Origin: Lytechinus pictus
Lineage: Eukaryota > Echinodermata > Echinoidea > Temnopleuroida > Toxopneustidae
Length of the DNA: 64,000 nt
Direction: 5' to 3'
Assembly (NCBI RefSeq): GCF_037042905.1
Contig: NC_087252.1
Location: 25,592,994 to 25,656,993, forward strand
Below, in pieces: positions 9,780 through 22,100 of the stretch. Made by a program: the position numbers and the translations under genes. How positions within the stretch are numbered: the first letter of the stretch is position 1; each line of letters starts with the position of its first letter. The notes beneath the pieces were generated by a model, which was not told where the DNA came from, did not search any database, and saw only the letters and a program-made list of their open reading frames with translations.

Positions 9780-11960
9780 TTGAACTTTTTCTCTCCCCAT
9801 TATCCCCCTTCTTATTATTTTTGTCTACTATTCTGAAAAAAGGAGAAAAGAAAGCAGTTAAGCACACCATTCATCTTCTGCTCTTTTAAAAAAAGAAACG
9901 TCCATGTAGTTCATGATATCGGCACTATCCGAACAAAAGAATGTCTGGGCGGCCACTCAAACAAATTCCTTCCGAAAAGAGCAGGATACAGATGGTCAAC
10001 GCCCCGAACAAAAGGAAGATTAGTGTTTATCGGCAGGATGACCCATTGAATGCTTTTCGTACTTAGCAATACAAAAAGCTTTTATGAATACTTTTTTTTC
10101 GACCAACAAACCGTATCTAAAAAGAAAAAATTGTCTCATTTACCGACAACGCAGGTGCTTATGACATCCGTCAGTGATTCATATTGCATAAAAGCGCTAC
10201 CCCTGGGTGATGATGCATATAAGGATGAACGAAGAATCATTTAGGGAAATTATAGAAAAAATATGTTCAGATGTCACGGAGAACGAGAGAGAATGAGAGA
10301 CAGAGATAAAAGGGGGAATAGACAAGTGCGCTTTTGCTAAAATTCCATGAATATCTACTTAAACGAATAACATGACTTTATTTTTTGGTTAGATTACTTT
10401 TAAAAAATCCCACAACGTTTGTTTGTCGCAACTCGGTCCCCAGACCCTTGCCATACTGACGAATTTTTATCATTATTCTTGTTTGACCTTGCCCCCTCCC
10501 CAGATGGAAATGTTCTGAACTACACTATAAACTTGCTTGTTTGTCTCCTCTCTCCGATTTTCTGTTTTTAATTGCGAGTAACGCGGTAGAAAAGATAAGA
10601 ATAAAGACCGTCTTGGCCACTTTTTTTCCCCGTTACGACCCCCCAAAAAAATTGCATTTGGGGCGCTTACCATGGTTAGCATCTAAACCAAAATATTTGG
10701 AAAAAGATGTTATACAGGGACAGCAATGTTTTATTATGGTGCAGGGGTTGAGCTGTGGGACGGGGGTGAAGCGGCTAAAAAAAATTACAATTTGTTAATT
10801 CATGTCATTTTACAGAATGAATTTATAATAGGTTAGGTTTTAGAAGCTCTCCATCTTATTTCCTTTTCTCTCCCAGATGAAAACTTTTGCATTGAAAAGT
10901 TGCCGGAAACATAATCACTTCAAATGATAAAATCAATAATGAACTAAAAGTTTCCTCGCGCGAAATGGAGGAAATAAAATGATACAGGATGATAATTTGT
11001 TTGTCTGGTGTGTCATCCGATAGAACCCTCTCAATCCTACAAACTTTTATTCATGTGTGACCTACACCCCCCCCCCCCAAAAAAAAAAATGTTGATACCG
11101 ACCCAAATTTTATTGATTTTCCTACTTTTTCGCCAATTTCTTTCTTCTTTTTTTTAACCGGCGAATAGCGTGGTAGAAAAGATTCATAGAGGAAAACAAA
11201 TTGTTTCCGTTACTGCAAACAATCATTTGGGGCGCTTACCCTGGTTAGCATCAAAACCAAAATATCTGATTTTTTAAAATAAAAAACAGGGGCCACTGAG
11301 CGTTTTTGATAATGGAGGGGTTGAGCTGAATGTGGGAGGGAGTGGACCGGCCCCCCAAAAATCATAAATTTATATAGACTTCGGATTTTTTTGTACATGT
11401 TTGCTGAAAGGGGTGAGGACTGAAACTTCCTACCAACTCCGCTGCCTCTGTACTATGAGATTGAACGATTAAAACGATAGAGACAAAAATGAATTCTAAC
11501 TATTGTGAATGTTTTTTAATGATTTATTTATTACTTTGTTTTCGGCTGTGAAATCAAGGAGACAATATAACAAAACGAAGGAGATAATCGAACAAAACGA
11601 AAGAACATGATTACGGATGCTATAATTTATTCAAGAAAAATTACTTTCTCTTACTTTCAGTAATTGCTATCATGGCTCTTTTTGAGGGAATAGTAAGATA
11701 AAGAAAGAAATGTAGAAAGTGACAAGAAGAGAGTTGGGAGGTATGATTTCAGACTTACAATTTTGGTCACTTTCATTCGTTTAACACTTTGAAATAATTT
11801 CAGGATATTACAAATCGAATACCGGTGCGCAAACTTCAGGAACAAAATTATTTTATCATTATAATACTAGTAGCTGCGTGGAAAATCAAATTAAATGAGA
11901 CATATCATTTATGAAAAAATCTAAAAAAGAAAATTACTTTTAGTGAAAGATTGAGGCCTG
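9780..11960. repeat. Segmental duplication, copy A
   Basis: Several blocks recur in the same order at 12780-14270: 9860-10085 matches 12858-13080, 10815-10955 matches 13480-13640, and 11640-11860 matches 13970-14200. Identity is moderate with indels. A further block at 10550-10720 is echoed at 11130-11270, so part of this copy is itself duplicated. No frame is conserved across the whole unit. Confidence 0.75.
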
Positions 11961-12779
11961 TCTTGCCATAACCCTAAGCCCCAAGTTCACAAATAGTTTA
12001 GTTGTGCATTTTTATACAATGATGATGATCATCATCATCATATTGTCTTTTGCGAAATATATCTACCCATGTTATCAATATAGAAAATGGAAGATGATAT
12101 AGAATTCATTGTGAAATGACAGTTACAATAGTAATTTTAAAAGGTTTTTCGAGACATTATTTGAGAAACTGGGGGAAAACCCCCCAAAATTTTCGACATG
12201 ATGACCACGATGAAATAGAACGAGAGTCCCACAAATCCAACCATCTCCGATACAAGTTGGCAAAAACGAGGCATTCTCTCTGAACCGTTTCCGATGAAGA
12301 GAGAAAGAGAAGGGGGAGACGTTAGATGTAATGTAAAATGACAGGTACTGAGAAGAAAAAATCAGAAAGGATTGAGGGGGATGGGGGCGGGTATATACCT
12401 CGTAATCCAAATCGGGAAGAAGGAAGACGATACAGATATAATTTAAATGAGAAGAATTAAGAGAAAAAACGGTGTAGAAGGGAGGGGATATAGAAAGACG
12501 ATAGATATAAGGGAATGAAAGCTGTAGATAATACATTCGGTTACATGTTAGAAACCAGAGAAAGGGAAAACGAGGAAATCCCTAATTGGCACCGTTTTAT
12601 AAATACATTATACATGTACATTTTATATTGACAAATGCGCAATAATTTAAACAAATTTACCATCCGCCAGTCAAATAGAAGGATTTCAGTAGCTTTCAAG
12701 TGTTATTGAAAATTTGTAAACAAATTTTATATAAAACGGGCCCCTGGTTTATATTTGAACCCCCCCCCCTCCGCTTTCT

Positions 12780-14270
12780 CTCGTTCTCTCATCCTATATT
12801 GCTCTTATTTTTGTCTTCTATTTCAAAGGAAACAAACAGAAAATAAAGGAATTTAGCACACCGTTTATCCTCTGCTCTTTTGAAAATGAAAAACGTCCAT
12901 GTAGTTCTTGATCTCGGCACTCCCCAAACAAAAAGAAAGTCATGGCGGACGCTCAAACAAATTCCTTATAAAAAGAGCAGGGGACAAATAGCCAACGCCC
13001 TGAATAAAAGGAAGATTAGTATATTTCGTCAGGATGACCTACTGAATGCTTCTCGTATTTAGCAATACAAAAAGCTCTTACTGCTTTTCATATTAGGACA
13101 GTAACATTAAAAAAATAAATGTTTACTCATTTATTGACAAAACATGGCAGGCGCTTAAGACATGGCAAGAACATTTTCTTCTTGAGCATGACAGTGCTTT
13201 CTTCACAAAAAATACAATTCCCCCTGGGTGATGATACATAGAGGGATGGAAGAAGATGCAAGTGAGATTTAAAAAAAAGAATAGAAAATGCAAATCGAGA
13301 TACATGTATAGGAGAATGATAAAACGACAGAAAGGATGGAAGGGCAAAAAGAGGAAATGGACCAAAAAGGTATAATGTAAACCATAATGTGCGCTTTTGC
13401 TATTTCATGAATATTTACTTATAAAGAATTATAGAATACTAGTCCCTCACCTCAATTTGTAACTCACGTCATTTTATAGAATGAATTTGTCATGTTAGGT
13501 TTTGGAAGAATTTCATCTCATTCTCTCTTTCTCTCCCAAGCAGGTGAAATTTTTTGCATTGAAAATTCGACAAAAGCATAATCAGTTCAAACGCTAAAAC
13601 TAACAATGAACTAAAAGTTTCCTCGCCGGAAATTAAGGAAAAAGAATAAGAATTTACGTTGAGGCATCCACCTAAAAAAAAAACATGTTTGTTTGACGTG
13701 TCCCGACAAACCCCTCTCAATCTTACACCTAACCCTCCCCCTAAAAATGTTATTAATTTTTTTCGCCAGTTTCTTTCTTCTTTTTTTTTCTTTTGTTTTT
13801 CTGGCGAATAGCGTAGCAGAAAAGGATCCATATAAAGAAAAAAAAAGACAGGTTGACCTTTTTTTTTGGGGGGGGGGGGCGCTAACCCTGGTGAGAATCA
13901 ACACCCAAATATTTGAAAAAGATGTATAAATATATTTAATTCAGATGCTACAATTTCAATAGATAAAAATAATTTACTTTCTCTCATTGTGACGAACAGT
14001 AATCGGTAGCATGGTTATTTTGGAGGGAAAAGGGAGATAGAAAAATGAAACGTAGAACAAGACGAGGAGAGCGTTGGGAGGTATGATTTTAGATCCACTA
14101 TTTGAGTCACATTTACCTCCTTCGCTCTTTGAAATTGCAACAGGAAAACAAATCGAAGACTGGTATGCAATCTTCAGGAACAAAATAATCTTTTTATTAC
14201 AAACTATAATTCATTAAAGGAGAAACAAAAGGCGATTTTAGTAATACATTGAGGCCACCGTCTTAAAGCA
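12780..14270. repeat. Segmental duplication, copy B
   Basis: Shorter counterpart of 9780-11960, with the same block order and about 3 kb spacing between equivalent points. It contains a T9G12 junction at 13859-13879. Short frames here, such as 12880-13062, are not fully conserved in copy A. No gene is called. Confidence 0.75.
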
Positions 14271-14907
14271 CCAGAAGCCAAAAATCACAAAATAGTTTTG
14301 GACTTTCGTTGCGCAGCATCATCATTGTACTTGCAAGGGAACATTCACCCTTTTTTATTCATTCTGGAAAATAAAGTTATTTGGTATGCTGTGATTTCAC
14401 CCAAAACGGATTATCGTCGTAATTATTCACTTTGCAAATGATCTGTATACAAGGGGGTTAAGATACCATTCATGAGGAGCGTGACAATAGGCAATGCCGA
14501 AAAAAAGCACCAGAGCAGACAACAAAGCGGTATCGATCGAACCCGACTTGTCCGCGCGTGCTGATTGCCCTTACGCATTTTTGTACACAGTGCCTATTGA
14601 CTTGGGAAAAAGCGAAGATTTGGCAAAATAACATAACTTTTTCCTCATAAATTTCTTAACTATTCTGTTGGTTTGAGAAGCGAGACCTTTAGTTCTAGAA
14701 AGAAAAATGTATGATCTTTCATCTTTACATTTACTAAAAATCCTGAAAATACTTCAGTTTGGCGCAATTAGCAATAGATTAGGAAAACACCGTCACAGAT
14801 CCAAATACCAGCAATGTACAAAAACAGCTCCGCCGCAGGGAGGGGTATCCGGTTTCAAGGGCCCGCACGCAAAGGGTTATTATCAGGGATTTGTGGTTTC
14901 CCTTACA

Positions 14908-15700
14908 AAAAATTCCTGTAGTACCTTTGTGGTACTCTGTTGTACCTGTGTGATACTTCTGTTGTACATGTCAGTACAACAGAAATCCTGTGGTTTCACT
15001 CTGTGATAGTTCTGTCATACTTCTGTGGTACATGAAAATTTCTAAATTTCCTGCAGTACCTTAATGGTACTCTGTTGTACCTGTGTGATACTTCTGTTGT
15101 ACATGTCAGTACAACAGAAATCCTGTGGTTTCACTCTGTGATAGTTCTGTCATACTTCTGTGGTACATGAAAATTTCTAAATTTCCTGCAGTACCTTAAT
15201 GGTACTCTGTTGTACCTGTGTGATACTTCTGTTGTACATAATAGCTTACGGAATTACGACAGAAATCCTGTGGTTTCACTCTGTGATAGTTCTGTCATAC
15301 TTCTGTGGTACATGAAAATGTCAAAATTTCCTGCAGTACTCCTATGGTATACCTGTGATAGTTCTGTGGTACATGAAAATTTAAAATTTCCTGCTGTACT
15401 TTCAAATTTTCCTGTGGTAATTCTATGGCAGCCCTGTGATACTTCTGTGATACATGAAAATTGTCAAATATCCTGCAGTACGTGATCTATGGTAGCTCTG
15501 TGATACTTTTGCGATATAGGAACATTTTTAAAATTTCCTGTGGTACTTCTCTGGCAGCCCTGTTGTACCCCAGAAATTACAATATGACTGAAACTGCGTC
15601 ACAGACGTTCTGTAGTATCGCTCTGTGGTACTTCTGTGGTACATGAAGATTTTCCTTCAGTACTTGTACAGTATACCTGTTGTACCACAGAAAGTTTTAT
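14908..15700. repeat. Minisatellite-bearing element, left end and array
   Basis: Starts with the terminus CCCTTACAAAAAATTCCTG at about 14908 and continues into tandem units containing 'tgatacttctgt(g/t)gtacatgaaaatt..aaatttcctgcagtac'. Two units of about 120 bp near 14985-15225 are almost identical; later units are shorter and diverged. The preceding 'gggatttgtggttt' matches the interior of the family A MITE at about 34320-34335. Confidence 0.7.
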
Positions 15701-16068
15701 TTTCTTTGAGGGATTTATCTTTTTTCAGTTTAAGGGAGAGGGGGGTCAGTGGCATTATGAGTCTACTTTAGGCCAAACAAATAGCTTGAAGGGCAACATT
15801 CATTTAAAGACACAATTTTTTAATACAAAATACAATTTTTGTCAGCCATATTTTGACAGTATGTTTGAGAAATATATTTCACCCTGTCCTTTCCTTTTCT
15901 ATCTTTTCTATCTTTTCTCATTTCTTTTTTGTGAAACTTTGGGGGTCCATGGCTCAGTTAAAATGCCATCAACTATTTTTGTTTTTGTTTGGTAACCCAG
16001 TTTTTATGACACCATACACTCAAAACATAACACACACACATTCTGTGATAAAGCTGTGTTGGATTACA

Positions 16069-16598
16069 AAGGGATGCTCCGGGCTGAAAATCGGACAAAC
16101 AAAACATTGAAAATTTGATCAAAATCGGACAATTAATAACAAAGTGATGGAACTTTAAAAATTCTGGTGAAACAATTCAAGGCATGTCTTCATGAATTTT
16201 CAGTGAGCAAATTGATGTCATATCCCCACTTGTGAAACTAGGTTTATTTGATTTTTTTTCTACCAAGAACAAAAAAAAAATGGACAGTTTATTTAGTGCA
16301 TTGGATTGCTGTAACTTATTTCATAACAGAGGAGACACATTATTCACACATGTATGAAAAAAATTACTATGATTTCATGTCATAACATAGCAAAAAGGAA
16401 AGTGGGGATGTGACATCAGCCCATCTAATGATTGTTCATAAAAACGTGCATGTAACAATAAAAAAATAATGCTTAACTTTAAAATCCAATAGCTTCATAA
16501 TTTTTTATCTGATTTTGATGAAATTTTCATCATGTTGCTCTGTGAATTTCACTCTGTTTATTAAGATATAAATATTTTCAGCCCGGAGTACCCCTTTA
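16069..16598. mobile_element. Palindromic MITE
   Basis: The termini AAAGGGATGCTCCGGGCTGA and TCAGCCCGGAGTACCCCTTT are inverted near-repeats. Inner parts also pair (for example 'gatcaaaatcgga' with 'tctgattttgat'). About 530 bp, no transposase. Confidence 0.75.
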
Positions 16599-16711
16599 CA
16601 CCACGGCCCTGGGAATCACCCAAGAGATTCTTCAAGGAGTGCTTTCTATGTTATTTACTATAGGCAGCAGTCCCTGGAAATCAGGTTGACAAGCAAAAAA
16701 AAGGAACAGTT

Positions 16712-17302
16712 TAAAGGAGAATGAAACCCTTGAAACCAGCTGAATCCATATCAAAGAGAAAAACCAAAGAAACATAGTGTTGAAAGTTTGAGGAAGATTG
16801 AATGAATAATAAGAAAGTTATGAGCATTTGAATATTGAGATCACTAATGCCATGTAGATCCTCCCATTGGCAATGCGACCAAGATCTGTGATGTCACACA
16901 CGTACAACTCCCTCATTACTTTAGTACTTATTTCACTTATATTCTCACTTTTATAGAGTCTATCACAAGGTGAGGTGTTCTCTTTATGAGAGGACAAGTA
17001 CAGAGGTTTCACAACATTATATCATTGATGAATCGTTTGTCATATGATTAGAATGAGCAAAAAGAGATGTTTTGGGGTATATTTTCAGTGTCCAAAAGGG
17101 GAGAGTTGTTCATCTGTGACATCATAGATCTTGGTCGCATTGCCAATGGGAGGATCTCCATAGCATTAGTGATCTTGACATTCAAATGCTCATAACTCTT
17201 CTATTGCTAGTCCTATTTTACTCAAACTTTTGTTGATCTTATTCTTTGATTTTTCTGCTTTCACAAAAGCTAACTTGCTCCAAGAGTTTCATTCTCCTTT
17301 AA
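16712..17302. mobile_element. TTAA-flanked palindromic MITE (family B)
   Basis: Termini are TTAAAGGAGAATGAAAC and GTTTCATTCTCCTTTAA. Arms of more than 150 bp pair, including GGCAATGCGACCAAGATCT and its complement. The TTAA at each end suggests a piggyBac- or Kolobok-type derivative, the superfamilies that duplicate TTAA. No ORF. Confidence 0.82.
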
Positions 17303-17336
17303 ATGTTTCTCACCAAATCCCCATCATCATGGATTT

Positions 17337-17367
<31 letters not shown>

Positions 17368-18227
17368 GGTGTCATTTTTCCCTGAACAAAACCGACAGCA
17401 CCTAAATATACTTAAAATTGTTCCCAGGGCCCTGCTTTAAACATATAACAACAAGCTTTAAAAGATGAAGCTAATTGAGGAAACAGCTGCCACAAATAAC
17501 AAAACCGATGGAGCACACATACATGTATGAGCACACATATAATCATGACCAGTAATGAGTAATAAAAACAAACATTTTCAAAGTATTTATCAGTTTAGAA
17601 TGTGATCTTAATTTAATATCAAATGCACTCATTTGGCTTATCTGCTTTTAGTTATTTAAGATATTTTTTATATAACACATATGCTGTGAACATTATGTTA
17701 TTAACATATTACAGGCAGGGGTGAAATACTTTATGATAAAATACAATAGATTAATATAAAAAGAATAAGACTGGGCATTTTCTTAACAAAAATTCATCTC
17801 ATATGAGGATCCTGAACTTAGAGAAATGAAGATTAGATCTAATGTTGGAAAAATGAAATACTGGTACAAAAAAAAAATTGTGGTATAAACTTAACTTGGG
17901 TAATCCTCCCTAAATGTACACCCTTATTCTCATGCGACCCCAGAAATAAAAACAATTTGAATGTTACCAGTGAATGCTTACATATATATGTTATAAATGG
18001 GCACAGCGTCATTATGTAGCCTGCTCTGTTTCAGTTTCTCCTGCAATGTATTTGCCTAATAAAGCAGTGCACAATAAAATGAGTCATAAATGTATTATAC
18101 TTTTCAGAGTTGGCTGGTATAGTACTGCCCTCAATTCCAAGCATTTGCCGCCCAATGAGAAACATTAAGCAAGACATGTATATATACTACATTGTGTGAG
18201 ATCAGGAATGAAAATTAGTCAACTTAA

Positions 18228-18364
18228 GGTCTGTTGCAGGAAGAACTGCAATAAAACACAAAGTTCTCAAAAAATCAAGCAACTTGATTAGGAAGTATGG
18301 GTATTAGGGGCTTGCGTTTGATTTTTTAGTTGCATATAAACACAATTCTTTCTGCAACAGGCTC
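18228..18364. mobile_element. Short MITE
   Basis: CTGTTGCAGGAAGAA at the left pairs with TTCTTTCTGCAACAG at the right. The interior 'aatcaagcaacttgatt' is itself palindromic. Length is about 137 bp. Confidence 0.5.
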
Positions 18365-18489
18365 CCGTTCAAGCAGGATTTACTGCAATGAAGAATGGAT
18401 GTATAGACATTGTTCAAATCAGAAGCCTACACTGGTCATGGCACACCTTTGTTTGCCCATACAGGATCCCTTCCACAACCCGAGTGATT

Positions 18490-18625
18490 TTGTACACTTA
18501 ATTTTTTTTTGGGGGGGGGGGGTGGTGTTGAGAAAGAGGCCTTTTAGCCCCCCCCCCCCTCCAAGATCTCGGGCATGAATAGCACGATCTCAACAAAAAT
18601 TTGCATGAAAGTAGAGAATGACATA
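18490..18625. repeat. Dispersed repeat, inverted relative to 33276-33370
   Basis: The reverse complement of 18550-18625 matches 33276-33370 closely ('gattatgtcattctcta..tcatgcaaatttttgttg..agatcttgg' followed by a G tract). It also holds a T9G12 junction at 18502-18522. This is a repeat pair, not a gene. Confidence 0.6.
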
Positions 18626-19077
18626 ATCGACATGGTCACATATTTTATATCATACTAATTAATCAGGCTAATTTATTCATGAAATCATAATTTCTGCTCT
18701 AATTCAATAAATAATGCTAGAAAGCTAATTTTGGATGAAAATACTTAGAGCATTACTAACAGCTGTAAATGAAATATTGTGGTACCAAAATCAATATCTT
18801 ACATGTATGTATTTTGTTTTTTAATTTAATTCTTTTTATTTCTCCTTTTAGAAAAAAAATTGTCGGGTCTCAAAAGTTGCGCAAGACGAGAAAGTAAAAT
18901 GTCATTGAGTGGCGCGATGACAAAATTTGGTTCAAAAATTCATGAGAAAGCTGAGGGGGCAGGGGTCTGTAAAGAGAATGAAAAATTCTCCAGATTTTAA
19001 GACAGGGCCTTGTATAAATTTATTCAACGGGAGTTGACTAGCAAATCAAAATACAAATAACTCTTCCAATAACAGGG

Positions 19078-19083
19078 TTTATT
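19078..19083 (-). terminator. Candidate polyadenylation signal of transposase gene
   Basis: AATAAA on the minus strand, about 92 bases after the transposase stop codon. A normal distance for a 3' UTR; cleavage was not tested. Confidence 0.45.
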
Positions 19084-19174
19084 CTAAACTAATACTTGCT
19101 CTTCAAAATCTCATACAGTATTAGCATAAATGCCATTTACCACATATGGACAAAGAAGGAAAGTGAATGGCTAT

Positions 19175-22100
19175 CTAATCTGACTCGTATGTATTGCACA
19201 ATGGGGTTACAAACATTTTCTCAGCATTAAAAATTACAACACACTTTCGCTTAACACTGTTAAGGAGAGAGCACCTTGTTTCTAAGGATTCTCTTACCTC
19301 ATGAATTAATCCTCTAGAGTTAATACCTATTTGAACATCTTGAAACACTGGAGCATTTTGTTTGACAAGGGGTGTATAAACAATCAGTATAGTTTTAAGA
19401 CACTGGCACATTTCATCTGGAAGACAAATGCAATCAAACTTGCACACCATTATATCCTTAATAATACCAAACAAGCCATCTTCAAATTCTACACCATAGT
19501 CAATTCTGCGAGATGAGCGTGTGTAAGATATGCAACAAAACATGCAGCGGCCAATCAAGATACGTTTATAAAACAATCCTCTCAAATTACGTATGTCATG
19601 ACCCAGTAAGTTCCTGATAGCAGCAACAATACGTAAGGGAATTTGTTTATCAATAACACTCCCAAATAAAATGGCACTTCCAATTTTTACACAATGTTTA
19701 GGTAAACTTGTGGACGTCCACAACCTATCAACATATTTTTTCACTGAGAGTGGGGCATGATTAAGCGCACGCATATACTTTGGTATACTTCTCCATAAAA
19801 GAAATGATTGAGTAATTTGCTGAGGGACATACTGAGTGCCATGGAAGAATTTGAGAAGTTTACCATTGTTTGCTTCAAATGAGAAGGCAGACGCAGCCCA
19901 TAGAGGTCCCCAATCTCTTACAGTATCAGGAAGATGTGTAAGCAGATGAACATTAAATGTTATGTGCTCCTTCCCATAGAGTGTTTCAACTCCAATGACA
20001 AACTTCTTTAAAGCTAATTCGGCTTGATCAATCATATCCCTTGATACATTTGACTGCAACAAAACATGGAGAGCAAACACTAATAAATACCAATGTTTCA
20101 TGTATGGAACGGGCATTAATCCACTAAGAACAAAAGGTGAATAGTAAAGTAAAAAATACTTCCATTCTGAAGCTTTCCAATAGCTTCTTGTGTTAATGGA
20201 ACGGGGGGCACGACTTAATTCCCTAGGTGGCTTGATACTTAGTAATTTGTTATCAAATTCTTGAACCCGATTCCCTAAATACCACGGCCTGTCATGGCTA
20301 CTTGGGTCAAACCACAGGCGAACAAATTGTCTTGTAACCCCCAACAGAACGCAGTGCATGTAGTCTGCAACAAAGCCCGTTATGATATTAAAAAGGGGTA
20401 AAAACAGAAGCAGCGAGGGCCCTTTGACCCCGTTCACTGCATTGTCCGGTGTTGCTGTTGTAACATCTTCTTCCCATTGCTCTTGGGAGCGAGTTGGAGG
20501 CTCTGGATCAATATAAGGGTAACATCTCATAGTTCCTCGTCCCTTCTCAACAACTTCACCTGGGTGGAGACACCAATCGCATCCAAACATTCCATTGAAT
20601 TGTTTGCAGTTTCTCAATGCAGGCCTTGCAACGGAATCACACGCAGAAGTAAGGAGAAACACCTTGGAATGCACAGTGTTGGTAGAAACTGGATCTATCC
20701 AATCAAATCCATCAGCCAACTGTTCCGATTCACTGACTAGAGGTGCAAGTAATGCGCTCATATCAGGCTTACTGAGGCCAAACCACAAACCACAAAATAA
20801 AACATGCTTGCGGCGCATATCAGCTGGTAACTCATTCACCACAATTTGAATAGGCCAAATGGAATAGTTAGATGATTTAAATACCGGAACACCATCACAA
20901 TTCCACAATAAGGTGAAATCATCAGGTCCAACCTTTCCTTCTGTAATTAATTTTTGCATAGCTGCACCATCAAATATGTCATCCAATGTATCTTTCCTCA
21001 CCCTTTGTTTTATCAATCTAGAGCTTGCAATATCTCTGTTTGCAAACAGGTCTTCCAGTTGTGACTGTATGGGAATGTAGAGAATAAAACTACCATTCTT
21101 CATATTTTCAGATGCACTAAATTGTACTGCACATGCTTCGTTAGGACAAGCATTAAGATTTTCATCTTTACCTATGTATGTCATACAGGTTTTACAGTAA
21201 TAATGCACTTCTATAAGGTCTTTTGCCCTACAAAAACCTTTTGAAAATAGATACTTTGTGACTGGTGCTAATCCTGGTACAAACTGGTTCAACATTGTAA
21301 GGAGGTCTTGTAGGGCCTCACCTGTTAACTTGTGTCTTAAAACATATGTCAGAATCATAAGCAGAGCCTGGTCACTATCAATATTGCCTTCATTAAGTTC
21401 AACGTCTTCATCTGGATCTTCCCCTGGATCTTCACCTGCATCTCCTCCAAGGTTTCCAGGCGGACCATCATTGTATCCTGGTCCTTGATCTTCATCATGA
21501 TTTCTCAGTGGATCATCTTCATCTGAATTACTTTCTTGATCTTCCCCAAGATTTCCATCTGAATCGCTTCCTAGATCTTCCCCAACATTTGCAGGCAGAC
21601 CATCATCATCTATATTGTCACAAGTACTGTCTTCGGAGAAATGTTCAAGATACTCATCCGCATCACCAGATTGCTGAAAAATAAATTAAATCAATTTACA
21701 TTCTACAACAATGTTAAGCAATATTCCCCATATGCAATAATTGAACATGTAGGTCTACTCTACATGTTCTTGTATCTTTATAAGTAAACAAATTCTAAAT
21801 TTGAAGAACTTTGCTCTTACAGAAAGTACTCATCATAGTGAACAATATTCACTGTCTACAGCTTTTCAATTTGACTCTTGCTGTCACTATCGCTTACAAT
21901 CCCAGCCATGTGTTTTTAGTGTGAGAATTATACATCTGTTGATCAAATAAACATGCAGTTCAAGTAAATTTAAATAAAGCTGACCCGATATTTCTGTAAC
22001 GTCCGTAATATTTAGCATATTCTTAAAGAATAGTTGTGTTTCATTTGATGAGGAGAAAATTAGAATGCTTCAAATTTTGTATATTTAAATACAAAAGAAA

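Noticed and set aside
18330-18578. Small coding exon with a proline-rich C-terminus
   Set aside because: The frame crosses a MITE end and G/C homopolymers and has no splice context.
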